Part shown: one piece after another, positions 23,126 to 34,418 of the stretch
Numbering within the stretch: the first letter of the stretch is position 1
How the letters are laid out: the number at the start of each line of letters is the position of its first letter
DNA from: Progne subis subis
Lineage: Eukaryota > Chordata > Aves > Passeriformes > Hirundinidae
Reading direction: 5' to 3'
Length of the DNA stretch: 64,000 nucleotides
Assembly (NCBI GenBank): GCA_022316685.1
Contig: JAKJHU010000084.1
Span: forward strand, 326,001-390,000
Translations under genes and position numbers: made by a program
Notes under the pieces: model-generated
What the model was told of the DNA's origin: nothing
What the model saw: only the letters and a program-made list of their open reading frames with translations
Database searches by the model: none

Positions 23126-25625
23126 TTATCCTGGGGCTGCTTATGAGGAATTTTTCAATTATATTTCACCTGATATGTGAAAAAACAGCTACATTTTCAA
23201 CAACTGACAAACCTCGCAATGAATTAAGTTAATGTTCAGGCTTTTGGCTTTTACTTTCTTTTTCATTTAAGCAAAAAAAGACTAATCTAAGATTGGATAT
23301 TCTATTTTGATGAGTATATTCTCTTCCCCATAGACCCTGAAAACCTTTTGTATTGAATAAGTCTCCGTGTCTGTGCTACTTAATGATTGAGATAAGGATT
23401 GGATGCATTTTTCATCTTGAAATGCATAAGAAAAATTAACAAAACAGCAACAGCAGTCTCATTATGTTGCCTCCAAATCATTTCCATTTTCCATTGTCCC
23501 ATGGCTGGAGACAGCTCTAGAAATGTGATGTAGTATTTTCATTGATAATAGAACATTTTCAGGTAGTCTAAGATGCTGAATACGTGATGTTCTGCAGGGA
23601 GCAAGGTTTGCATTTTTCAGTTCATTGATCACACATAGCAGGAGAAACATCCATAGCAAAAGTGACATTTTAAGACTTCTTGACTGAATGTACATATCTA
23701 AATTTACTTTAAAATGTTTTATAATCACTATAAAGACATATTCTCTTTGAAAAACTGGAATTAAGCAAAACACCAAATTCAAAAGAGTTTTCTTACTAAA
23801 CTGATCTAATTCAAGGCCTTGGGAATCCTGTATAATCCAGTAATTCAAACAGACCCGGTAAAGTTACAGCTCATGTACATAATGTACATATTTTCCTTCA
23901 AAGTAGTTCACAACCATGTATATGGATCATTGTCATGTGTCTTATAAAGAAAAAAAAAAAAAAGAAGAGTCACATTGCTAAACTTTATGTCAGCATGTTG
24001 TGACCAAAGTATTTTAAAGTCAAATATCTGATTTTAAGATTTTTATTAAAGAAACGACAGAATTTCAAAAAGATAAATCATTGACTTGGCCCTTCTTTTT
24101 GTAGAATTCCACATCTTTGCCAATGTTCCAAATAAGGTTGTGTCAGGGTAAAGATTTCTCCTCTGTAATTAAAGATGTCTCTTTAATTTATAACAAATAT
24201 TGATTGCATTATGAACCTGAAACATGATTTCAGCTCTAAAATAGTGCCCTAAAGCTGCAGTGCAATTTCTCCTTACTGTAGTATCACTGGACTGCCAAAG
24301 CCTGGACTTAAATACATGTATTTACCAAGCAACAGCTACAAAGTATTATTATGACAAGTCAGGTTCTGGCAAGAAAAAAAAACAAATCTATAGAAGCAAT
24401 TTTCAGTTAGAAGAATTTTCAAAGAAATTTGCCTCCCCAGGTGGCTCCAGGTCACACAAACCTGTGAGCGTGGCCTTATAGACCCCTTAACAATTGCATA
24501 TATAAATGAATATAATTGCTATTTTAACTTCTTCATATTATGTAAACTTCATGACAGCTGAGAGTTTGTCACCCAAGTTCTAGCTGGAGGTTATTTGCGT
24601 TACAAAATTAAAAATACTTTCCATTGAAAACACTGACATGTATGCAACACCAATGTTTCTATAGAAACTCATTTTAATTACAGAGTAGAATACATTTCCA
24701 TAACAACTCAGTTCCATTGTCTTCATATTATGGCAAGTATTGGCATACTTGAATTTTCCAGACATAAAAATTAAGTAATTAATACAAATTTCCATAAATA
24801 CTTAACAAAAAACAAATTTAAAAAATTAGGATTTCTTTAATATTTATCTTTTCAGGACAAAATAAATGGCTTAAAATATGGATTTTCATAAATCCAGCAC
24901 ATTTATGTAAGTCTGTAAGTTGTTCCTTGAAGTAAAGCGTAATTTTTTGCAAATTGGGTGAACAACCTTTCATATTCCAAGTACAGATCTTAATTGTGCA
25001 GACACTAAATAAATGCATGTTGCTTCTGGTTTCATTGTTTGTTAGTTTTGGAATACTCATCATTAATCACTCACAGAGAGAAAACAAAATATCTCTGGCT
25101 ATACATACACATGATCCAATTGTTAACCTATGGCTAAATACCAGACTAAAATGTTTTCTTTCAAATATAAATTCATATTCAGTTCTGCTATACGCATGTA
25201 CCATTCAATTAAATTCTGCATTCGGCCCAGCCTACAGCCTGGGGGAAACTTAGATTCACACTTTTCAGAATAAAGGTGTTTGCTGAACAGATTACCTATT
25301 GCTGAGCACTGTAGGTACACCTCGAGGCCTAAACAGACTGGAAGTATCACCTTGTAATGCAGAAAAATTATGAATTTGCCATTACAGTTGTTAAGTGAAT
25401 TTTATTATTTGCATATTTAAAACAGTATTTAATATTGGCATTATTTAAAAGAGTATCTCTTATTTTTTTACTGTCACAATTTTATATTGGTCTATGCTCA
25501 AAAGTTGATTGAAGGGAAAAGTGAGAAAATCCATTATAACAGAGCCAAAAAAAATCTACAAAACCCCAACCAATGTTTTAGCAGTTTGAAATTCCAGATT
25601 ATGTGCTTCATACTCAGTATTTTCC
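23126..25625. other. No recognisable feature
   Basis: AT-rich DNA with an A-rich run at 23949-23965. The longest open frame (128 codons, minus, 23462-23848) has no domain that I recognise and is probably chance. Confidence 0.5.
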
Positions 25626-25700
25626 TTGGGATAGGGAAGTGGTCACAGCAACAAGCCTGACAGAGTTCTAGAGCTCAGGAAGTCTTAACCAGAAAATCCA
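25626..25700 (+). mobile_element. CR1 LINE fragment (short)
   Basis: GGGAAGTGGTCACAGCAACA and AGCCTGACAGAGTTC resemble a stretch near the CR1 3' end. The similarity is short and the limits are uncertain. Confidence 0.4.
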
Positions 25701-25979
25701 TAGTCCCAATTCCTATCTTCTGTTCTGCTCATTTTTCTGCAGCCTAGGAATGCCAAAAAAATTTAGGCTTGGATATCCTCTTAAAAATCTTAAGAAATGC
25801 AGAATAGAGGCCAGCAGTCCTCTAAATTATTTGGAATTCTAGGGAATATTACTACACCAGAGTAGTAGAGAGAAGGTTCTTACCCAGAAGTAGGACACAG
25901 GGATTGTGGGGATGATTATGATCAGACTTAGTGCTAATATTGTATCTAAATATTGTTAATGCAGTATCTAAATAACAAC

Positions 25980-27290
25980 TCTATTGTCTGTTATAATGGA
26001 TTGGAATATTAGGTCATGGTCCCTCCTGTTGAGTCGCTGCTTCGGTGGGTCCCCTTTGCTTTCTAAACTTCTCAGAGGAGTCTTGGTGAGCTCAGTGCAT
26101 GTAGTGTCAGACTGGGTTGTACTGTCAGCAGGTGTGGCTGGGTATGTGCAGCTTTACAGTCTTAGACCTTAGAATGTACAATTGCAAAGCAACGCTGTGA
26201 TTTTTATCTTTGTATTTCTCTGGATCTTAGTGGGTTTACTCCCTCATCCAAAAGCGTGTTCCTGGTCTTCAGGCTGGGTGACCATGAAGGCATCCAGGAC
26301 AGGCAGAATCCACCCAAATGGTGCCACGCCCTGAGGCGAGCAGTTTGCGCAGCTGAGCAAGCCTTAGAGAGCACATTATTATACAGGCTGATATGTGCCA
26401 AAGTCAATAGCACACATCTTGGGCCCCAACTCTGGAATGCAAATTCTGATAGCATTCACAGGGACCCCTACAGGATCCATGAGGTGCTCTCTTGTTCCTC
26501 AGTGCTCCAGCTCAGGTGTCTTCTGGAGACGTTTCAGGCAGTCCTGGCCACGTTTCAGGCAGCGCTGGCTTCCATGGAGCTGCAGCCCTCCTTGGCTGGT
26601 GGCAGTGACAGGCGTGGCTCTGCCCCTGCCCCTGCCCTCTGCCCGCTGGGAGCTTCCAGCAGGCCTGGTGAGGGGTTGTGGGGGACAGCAGTCTGGAATC
26701 AGGCCTGGAGTGGAGGCCTTTTCCCCGCTGTGAGGGGCCGTGCTGGGCAGAGCTGGGGCCTGGCCTGTGGCTGTGCACGGGTGAAGGCTGCCGTGCTACA
26801 CCCAGGCTCCTGGGGCTTCACAGGGGGCCTCTGTTCTGCCTGTTCCCGAGCTTTGGTCTTGGTGTTTTTCACCTTGGGACATCTCTTTTGGCCTGTCCCC
26901 TTCCCAGTCAGGCTCCAGACTGAAGCAGGCCTCCTTCTCACTCGCTGGCATTGGCGGGACTGCCTCCACTGCTGCCCCTGCCCCCTGCCCGTGGAGAGCT
27001 TCCCAGTGGGCCGGGCGAGGGGCTGGGGGTGCAGCAGGGGCTGTGTGGGGCCACTGCCCGGCTCGCTGCCCCTGCTGTGGGGGCTCTTGTTGTCTTTACT
27101 GCCTGCATGCCCTGGTAGCAGGTGCTACTGTGTCCTTGGCTGCTGGCTGTGTCGCCAGATCCCTGCTCAGGATGGCCCAGGAGCCGCGCTGCCAGCGAGT
27201 GCTGGAAGCAGCTGGGACAGGAGTGTGTGCAGAGTGCAGTGACAGAGCTGTCCCACAGCTTCTCGCAGTGACAAATCAGTGACTGCAAAT
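25980..27290 (+). other. GC-rich island with a 328-codon open frame, origin unknown
   Basis: Composition rises sharply at about 26240 and is strongest at 26500-27250, flanked by AT-rich DNA on both sides. A plus-strand open frame covers 26256-27242. Its predicted protein is rich in Leu, Gly, Cys and Trp and shows no domain, signal or repeat that I recognise. Two parts resemble each other: CTGCCCCTGCCC...GCCCGCTGGGAGCTTCC near 26620, and GCCCCTGCCCCCTGCCCGTG near 26975 with GAGAGCTTCCCAG after it. This suggests an internal duplication about 350 bases apart. It is most likely another interspersed repeat (LTR or ERV internal) rather than a gene. Confidence 0.4.
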
Positions 27291-30200
27291 GAAAGCAGTG
27301 CTTGTGCCACAGCTTTAGAAATGTGTGTTTTCACATCCTGCACAGCTGTTGAGTTGTAGAAGGCATTGCTGCAGGCTAGAATTTTTAAAATAAATAACTA
27401 AAAATTATAGAGAATAGTGGAAAATGTTAAAAAAAAATCCAAGAGCATAATTTTATTGGTGCCTATTAAGTGTGATAATTGCACTCTCACCAGAGAATTT
27501 CCTTCTAAAATCAGGATAGAGGGCCCATTAAAAATCCAGAGGCTCATGCACATGGAACATGTGCAACCTTATGTTTAGTGTCAAGAACTAAAGTGAAAGT
27601 ATTGAGCTAAGTGGGAAAAAGGTTTTCCTTCCACCATAGCTAGAATTCCATTATTTCCTCCTTTCTAATGCAGAGTAAAACACAGGAGAACTCACAAGGT
27701 TCAAGAGGCAAAAGAAAAAAATCCAGTGATGAGCTGTTGGAACACAATTTCCAAAACAGCTGAAATGTTCACAAAGCTTCAGTTTAAATTGGAAAATGAT
27801 CAGAGGAATGAAAAGTGAATATTCCAGTGGAGGAGGGTAGGGTTAGATTGGGCTATTGGGAAGGAATCCTTCCCTGGGAGGCTGGGAAGGCCCTAAACCA
27901 CACTACACGATTAACATTTTTAAACTCTCGATGAAATACAAAGGAAATACTAAGCCTATCACAGTTAAGACATACTTAACTTTAAAAGAAGTATTTAAAA
28001 TAAACATTTTCTCTTTGGAAGTCATACCAGAGGATGCTAATTGTCAGAAATGGCTAACTGCATCATATGTCTCATGACACAAGCAAGTGTTTATGAACTA
28101 GGCACCTTCAGGCTGGGGAAGAGAAGAAAAACCATTCTCACTAGTAGAAAAGAAGGCAAACATATGACAAGCAAACCAAAAAGGTTAAATATTGCGAGAT
28201 GAAAATACTTCTGTGGATTTGAAAGCTATCCTGTATCTCTCACCTTTTCAAAGCTTTTTTAGGAAAAATATGTCATGCTTGGCTCTCCACCTTCTGCTAT
28301 ACAGAAGGTACCTATTAAAATGCTTTGCCATATGATACACATTTTACTTTATCCATGTCTTATCCTGACTCCAGCAAGTTGAAAGAGCCTTGGATACTTT
28401 CTTAGGGACCTCTTTCCTTGAGAAATATGCAATAAATATTTCTTAATATGTTGGAATTTTTTGATAAGAAAGATAAACTGAAGGTCACAAAGGCCTTCTC
28501 ATCTAAATCAGTTTTTAGGAATCTTTTGAATGACCTTGTCCTGAAAAACTTGTGAGGCTTGCAACAGAACATTCCCATCCCTTCATTTCTTATTGTTACT
28601 TACTATAGCAGGATAACTTTCCTTTTCATCATGCGCTCTTGGCCTCAGATTCCATTAACAATAAACTCTCACACACATTTTGCCCTCACATACAGAGACA
28701 CAGGCTTTGATTCATGCCTTTCCACTCATATCAAGTCAATTTAAACACCATTTGCACACAATTGTCCTCATTTATTGATTTCGTCCTGGAAAAAGAGAAA
28801 GGGGCAGTAGACTACATAATATAAATCTGACTCCACTTTTATCAAAATACAATTTCTTCCCACTACTACATAAATTTATTATATCTCCATAACAGGACAG
28901 CTAGTGAGAAAACATGCAAAATTATGTTGGCTGAAAATGTAGAAAATGCTCATCAGTACGTATTGCAGGAAGAATTTCTTTCTGTATAAAAAGAAACAGG
29001 CTTTGGATATATACTTACATGTACCACTTCAATAAAAGCCTGTAAAATTCTGGCACCTCACAGTTTGCAAGACACCAATGAATATTTTATGTCCTGTGGA
29101 GTAAGTACCTGCTTCTGACAGTGCTTTCTTATTTATACCTCAGTGTACCTGTACCTTGAACAGGTAGACACACAACTTAATGAGACATACTTTGAGGTTA
29201 CTAACTCTGTTAAAAAATAAATAGCATATCAGACAGAGAGAAATCTGTCAGTGAAGAAAAAGCTAATGACCATTCCTTAAAAGTTCAGATTAATTTACTA
29301 CATAAGGAAGACTAAGGGGTTTGGAAAAAAAGGAAGAAGTAATTAAAAAAAAAATAAATAAATGCTTTAAAAATGAAGTTAGTGACCACCTAATGCAAAG
29401 AAAGAATAAAAAATAAGTAAGGAGAAAAAAAGCATAGGTAAATTGATTTGCAGACCATGGAGCTAGTGAAATACAAACTCTCTTCCAAAATCAGTCTTAT
29501 ATACAATCAGTGTTTCCTGCTCTTACTTTTACATTCTCATTGTTTTCTTAAATTCTTAGTAGAAGCCAGGGAAGTATTGTCTTCTCTATTTGGTGTCATG
29601 GCCAGTTTGAATCTCATTCAGTGCTGTAAGAGCATACATAGGGGTAGCTACTGCTATGGAATGCATTTGATGATGCATATTAAACTATTTTAACATGGAA
29701 TATAATCCATCATCCATGTTCCATGTTGTGCTGATATTTATTCCTATGCAAATGAGTTGCATGGTATATCTTTATGCCTCCCATCTAATGGAATAGTTTA
29801 TAAGAAATGAATGAATAATCATATCTGTTATTCTAACGTTACAAAAACATCCTAAGACAAAATATTTAATAAAGTACACGTAGATTAGAGCTGATGGAAA
29901 TACATTCTGTTCAAGAAGTAAAGTTTTTAAAGTATGTGATTTTTAATAGCAAGGATCAATGAATATTTTGCTGATCAAATGTACTAATAACATACTCTTA
30001 AATTTTAGGATATATTTATCCACACAGCTTAGGATTTTGGAAAAAAATTGCATTGATTAATGCACTCTAAGACTCCTAAAGTGATGATGACACATTGGTC
30101 ATTCTCAGGAGTGTATTAATTAATTTTGAAGGGGGCCACACTTCAGTTTTTTCCATGCGTCAGTCTCGGGCAGACAGAGTCTAGTAAACACAACTAAGTA

Positions 30201-32043
30201 TTGTGATAGAGCAACCATGTCTGTAAGAGCTAAAGAAAAAAATAAATTCTTTTTTTGAAGAAATTCTGGTTTTGAAGACAAACAGTAGTTGTATGCACAA
30301 CCTAAGGCAATCTTTGGTGGAGGTGTGAGAATTTTCTAAGAAGTATTGCAACTATAAAAGCCAAAATAAAAGGTGCTAGATTCTATTAATCCCAGCAAAG
30401 AAAGTACAGAAATCCTCCCCAGAAACTATGTTGGTTTCTCAAAAGCTCATAAAGGCTAATGATATCTAAATCTACAAAGATTATCTTCCTTTCTAGGTGC
30501 AGCTTGGTGGTTATTTCTTTTGAATGATGCTTCCAAGAAAAAATAAACGATGACTTTTAGAGTGGGTCAAAATTGGACTTATGTTGTTGGAAGATTAACT
30601 AATTGTTCTACTGTTACTGTGCTAGGAGTAATTCTAATACATGGCATACATGGCATACATGGCACTGGACTTGCAATTCCTTAATAGCAAATGTAATTTT
30701 CTGTCTTTTTTTTTAAAAAAAAAAAAAAAAAAAAGGAATAATCAGGTAGTAAGGGCACACAAAATGGAAAATAAATGTTACTATAGGAAAATCTGATCAG
30801 GGAAGTTCAGCTTACAGTTCAGTTGCCCTTTTCTAGCTAATTGGGGAGATTGTTTGAAAAAGTAGTCGCTGATTTTGCAAGCAGAATAGAATAGGAACGG
30901 GCTTCAAGGTGGATTAACATCTACAAAAATTATTTCTGAGCTTATCGTTTTTCATAAGTGAGCTTCATGGATCAATCTGCAAATTTTTTTTTGGAAAGGC
31001 TACATTACATTTTGGAGAGGGGTCTCTTTACTTTTCAAAACCACAGCATCTTTCTATAAGTGTCAGGTGCTCAGGTTGCCTAGACCTCTCCAAAGGATCT
31101 AGAATTATTTTTTTTTCCAAGAATTGTTTATTCCGCTGGAGCAAAAATTTTTCTGATTCCACTAGAATTTCCAGCTCAACACAAAGAGGATCCTTCATCA
31201 GAAGCAAAGATAGACTTCTTCACTCTTGTCTAGTTTCAAACTCAAAAGTGGATTTTGCAGCTTCTCCTTTTCACATGAGACTTGGTGACCCCAATTAAGT
31301 CACAGATCTGAATAACACAACTCATTTTGAGAGGAGTGGTGGGGACCTGAGGACACCCTGAGAAAATAGAACAAATTTAAAAAAAAATGGGTGAGCTTTA
31401 CTACAAAAAAAAATCTTGTTAGCTGTGACTCTTCAACCCATGTTACAAGTTACATCCTGGTAATCACTTGCCTACAAACCATCTTGCACTGTGACCTTCC
31501 CCAAAGGTACACAAGGAGATTAAAAATATACTGTTCGTGAAGGTCAGAGCAATAAATGATGTCAGAGAGGCTGGAGATTCATTTGTTAAAGATACAAATT
31601 ACTTCTGGAAGAACTAAATCAGAGATACTAACCAAATTAATGAGAGAAGAAATATAAGAGAGCCTAAGGTGGTGTCAAGATGATGAGCTGAAAGATATTT
31701 TGCCTTATTTTTCAGTTTTATTGTTTTTAACTTGTATGGACTTCACAGCCTGAGATCAGTGAGTAATTAACTTCCAAGACACAATTTAGAAAACAAGTGC
31801 ACTGCACTGTATACACGAATCTGAGTCCTAAGCTAGAATGTCACAGAAACCATTTACAAGCTAGGGAAAGAATTAAGAATTGAAAATAAAACTTTGATTT
31901 TTGTAGATAATTTACAAAGGTATTCACACGGAAGCATAAACTGGTTCTTTATAAGAAGTCAGTTCCAATTTTGTCATGGTCTATTAGTTAAAACCTACTT
32001 TTATATGTACACTAGGAAAGCTGATGATCCCACAGTGACACTG
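27291..32043. other. No gene recognised in 4.75 kb of AT-rich DNA
   Basis: Only short open frames. Low-complexity features: a T8/A22 run at 30706-30735 and a three-fold ten-base repeat (CATACATGGC) near 30640-30660. This is the host DNA into which the young provirus inserted at 32049/32050. Confidence 0.5.
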
Positions 32044-32049
32044 AAAAAT
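32044..32049. repeat. Target-site duplication, left copy (AAAAAT)
   Basis: AAAAAT immediately precedes the TG of the 5' LTR and recurs at 37601-37606 directly after the CA of the 3' LTR. Six bases is the size typical of alpha- and betaretroviral integrases. A perfect pair fits a recent insertion that has not recombined. Confidence 0.95.
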
Positions 32050-32439
32050 TGTTACCCTGGTTTTTCTGAGCTTTCTTATTAGCCTTCTTGAAATTCATAA
32101 TGGAGTCAGATCTTTTAGTCACTGTACAATATTAGGAGCAGTTTTCTACCTTTCCCATAGATGTAACATAAACAAACCCTTTGTTTCTCATTCTTTGTCC
32201 TTTGTTTGCATGTTTCTAACCTGAAAAACAACTGTAACTGACAGTGGGTCTGGCCACTGAGGATGAGGGGTGGAAACCCAAAAAGCCAATCTTCTGCCAG
32301 ATCCACAAATGTATAAAAAAGTAAAGAATAAACAAAGAGGGGCTTCCTTCGCTCTCCACTCACTGAGGGGAAGCTGGAAGAACCTCTGCCTGTGAATTAT
32401 TTATGTCTGTGCATTATTGCTTTGTGCGTCACGGCGACA
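32050..32439 (+). mobile_element. 5' LTR of the young provirus
   Basis: 390 bp, starting TGTTACCCTGG and ending GTCACGGCGACA. It carries a TATA-like TATAAAAA and an AATAAA close together, then the U5 end. By eye it is identical to 37211-37600. The open frame seen on the minus strand inside it (32115-32363) is a shadow. Confidence 0.97.
32312..32332 (+). promoter_or_regulatory. LTR promoter TATA box and polyadenylation signal
   Basis: TATAAAAAA starts at 32312 and AATAAA lies at 32327-32332, only a few bases downstream. The polyadenylation signal would therefore sit at or before the transcription start, so it would be present only at the 3' end of the RNA. The same pair occurs in the 3' LTR at 37473 and 37488. 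Confidence 0.75.
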
Positions 32440-32441
32440 TC

Positions 32442-32459
32442 TGGTGACCCCGAGTGAGC
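32442..32459 (+). other. Primer-binding site, tRNA-Trp type
   Basis: TGGTGACCCCGA followed by GTGA begins two bases after the LTR end. The first twelve bases match the tRNA-Trp site used by avian leukosis/sarcoma viruses (established knowledge); after that one base appears to be missing relative to that site. A GGTGAGG a few bases on (around 32470) could act as a splice donor. Confidence 0.75.
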
Positions 32460-32509
32460 GAACGTTTTGGTGAGGTATTCTTTCCCCTCTGTCTGGGTTG
32501 TGTTTTATT

Positions 32510-33286
32510 ATGGAGGATTCTTTAGTCTGGAAACTTTGGGAGGTTATTTTGGAGCGGAAAGGTGCTCAGGTATCCCAAGACGGGCTTCAAAGTCTATTCG
32601 CATGGGGCAGGCGGCATGGGTTCTTTCCCACTCTGGGATCTATTCTAAATCGAGGAGAGTGGTATGCCCTGAGGGACTGTATACTGGACGCCCTTGATAT
32701 AGAATATGATGAAGAACTCGCAAGGGTGTATTTGCAGTGGAAATTATTTGAGAAAGCTGCGTTTAAGTTGACCCCCCCCAGCTCGCAGACTAGCGGCCCC
32801 GTTCCTGCGCGGGGGGGTTCCCCCCCCTCGGGTTCCGACGCTGGTCTCGGGCAGAGAACGGGCGGAGCCCCGTCAAGCCCGGGCCCCGTTCTGCCGGCCC
32901 CCGTGCAGTGGAGCCGCCGGAGCGGGGCGGGGCCGGCTCCGCCAGCCCCGCCGGTCCCCGCACTGCAAGGCGGCCAGAGCGGGGAAGGGCCGGCTCCGCC
33001 GGTCCCCGCACTGCAAGGCGGCTGGAGCAGGGTGGGGCTGGCCCCGCCGGTCCTGTCTGCCCCCGCGCCGCCGCGGGACGATGCCGGAGGCGGGGCCCCA
33101 GCCAGCCTCTCGGCGGGTGCCACCCCAATGAGCGGGCTGACAGCTTCACCCTGCTCTGGGCTGGGGGGGGGCCGCGGGCTCCCGGGCCTCCGAGGGACCC
33201 CTTATCGGGGGGGTTCCGGACACTCCGCCTCCCACGCCGGCCCTATGGGCTGTTGGCGAAGCTCGTGGGGCGGGAAGAGGCTCTGA
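32510..33286 (+). CDS. gag: Gag N-terminal fragment (matrix plus proline-rich spacer)
   Basis: Starts at the ATG at 32510, the first in the transcript, 70 bases after the LTR. The frame is also open upstream to 32498, but without an ATG. Residues 1-90 are a compact, Trp/Leu-rich domain (MEDSLVWKLWEVILER at the start) that looks like a retroviral matrix domain. The remainder is Pro/Gly/Ala-rich spacer with two PALQGG units. The frame closes at 33284-33286. Capsid and zinc knuckles do not follow in this frame. The downstream gag-pro frame is open from 33141, so the two overlap by about 145 bases around a run of nine G at 33163-33171. Product: a truncated Gag of about 258 residues; at most membrane-binding, not assembly-competent. 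Confidence 0.75.
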   Translation: MEDSLVWKLWEVILERKGAQVSQDGLQSLFAWGRRHGFFPTLGSILNRGEWYALRDCILDALDIEYDEELARVYLQWKLFEKAAFKLTPPSSQTSGPVPARGGSPPSGSDAGLGQRTGGAPSSPGPVLPAPVQWSRRSGAGPAPPAPPVPALQGGQSGEGPAPPVPALQGGWSRVGLAPPVLSAPAPPRDDAGGGAPASLSAGATPMSGLTASPCSGLGGGRGLPGLRGTPYRGGSGHSASHAGPMGCWRSSWGGKRL

Positions 33287-34418
33287 TGTGGCCAGTTCTA
33301 ATGGGCAGCCGGCAGGGACCGACGCGGCCCCGCCAGGGAAGGAGGCGCCATCTCCGCCCCCGCTTAGAAGCGATGTGAATTCCCCAGAAGCTGTGCCTGC
33401 CGCAGAGGCATCTGATCGGTCTCCGGTGGCCGGTGCGGGCTCCAGCTCCGCTGCGGATGCGGCGGGCCCAACACCAGCGGCTTGTCCGACCCCGCCCCCG
33501 CTTCCCGCTGCGAGCGCTATGGCAGCTACGGGCGGCGAGGTGGTTAAGTTCAGCGCGAGCGGGGACACGGCTGGAATGCGGCCGGTCTTTGATAAGAGCA
33601 AAAGTTCCCGCGCTGTTGGTTCTTCGACAACAGTTTGGACGCCGCCCCCTCGTCAGGTGACCGTAAGGCCGGGAGACTGCAGCCAGTTCTGGGATGAAGT
33701 AAAGGCTAAGGTTGAAGGATTGAGTGCTAGTGCGGGACCTGTAGTGCCTGCATCTGACCCTGTGGGGTCTACAGGGCAGGATAAGGCAGGTGCCACTGCC
33801 TCAGCTGAGGGTCTTCAGGCTTTTCCTGTCCTTCAGGGTGCTACTCATAACACCCATCAACCCTTGGCTTGGCAGGCTTTGACAGAACTGATTGATGCGG
33901 ATTTTTTGGGACAGATTCACACAATGGTCTCCACACCCACCCTCCCTCTGACTATTCCAAAAGGCACACGAATTGCTCAACTTGTTCCTTTTAAGTCTTC
34001 TGTTCGCAGAACCGAGGACCGGTCGCGAGGAGACGGTGGCTTCGGCTTTACAGGGCCACCCCAGGTGCGCTGGACTGCTGTCCTGACCAAAGACCGTCCT
34101 GAGACGCTGTGTACTGTGTCCATGGTTGGTGCCATGCCGTCGGAGATTGAGCTTCGTGGCCTCCTAGATACAGGGGCTGACGTAAGCATTCTCTCCCTGG
34201 CTGCTTGGCCCCCGCAGTGGCCTTTGACCCTGGCAAAGACACCGATCGCGGGCTTCGGAGGAATGAAGCAGTGCTATGTGAGCCAGAATCCCGTGGCCAT
34301 CACGAACGCGGAGGAACAGACAGCCATAATTTGGCCTCATGTTACTGAGATTCCTCAGAACCTCTGGGGGAGGGATGTTTTGGCCCCGTGGGGGGTGCGA
34401 TTGGGAACGGATTTTTGA
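33141..34418 (+). CDS. pro: Gag-protease fusion frame: spacer, capsid start, dUTPase end, aspartic protease
   Basis: Open from just after a TGA at 33138-33140 to TGA at 34416-34418. In order: a Pro/Ala-rich spacer (to about 33820); the start of capsid, FPVLQGATHNTH...WQALTEL (33822-33890); then directly the tail of dUTPase, IDADFLGQI (33891-33917) and IPKGTRIAQLVPF (33954-33992). Retroviral aspartic protease follows, with catalytic DTGAD at 34167-34181 and a C-terminal WGRDVL block (about 34360-34380). Capsid body, nucleocapsid and dUTPase motifs 1-2 are missing. The decayed relative at 6364-7485 still has the last two, so this is a deletion. The relation to the upstream gag frame is +1. The protease domain itself appears intact and is followed by a probable -1 frameshift site into pol. 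Confidence 0.85.
   Translation, partial: QLHPALGWGGAAGSRASEGPLIGGVPDTPPPTPALWAVGEARGAGRGSDVASSNGQPAGTDAAPPGKEAPSPPPLRSDVNSPEAVPAAEASDRSPVAGAGSSSAADAAGPTPAACPTPPPLPAASAMAATGGEVVKFSASGDTAGMRPVFDKSKSSRAVGSSTTVWTPPPRQVTVRPGDCSQFWDEVKAKVEGLSASAGPVVPASDPVGSTGQDKAGATASAEGLQAFPVLQGATHNTHQPLAWQALTELIDADFLGQIHTMVSTPTLPLTIPKGTRIAQLVPFKSSVRRTEDRSRGDGGFGFTGPPQVRWTAVLTKDRPETLCTVSMVGAMPSEIELRGLLDTGADVSILSLAAWPPQWPLTLAKTPIAGFGGMKQCYVSQNPVAITNAEEQTAIIWPHVTEIPQNLWGRDVLAPWGVRLGTDF

Noticed and set aside
32115..32363. 82-codon minus-strand frame repeated at 37276-37524 as a duplicated gene
   Set aside because: It is the antisense of the two identical LTRs; it only shows that the LTRs match.
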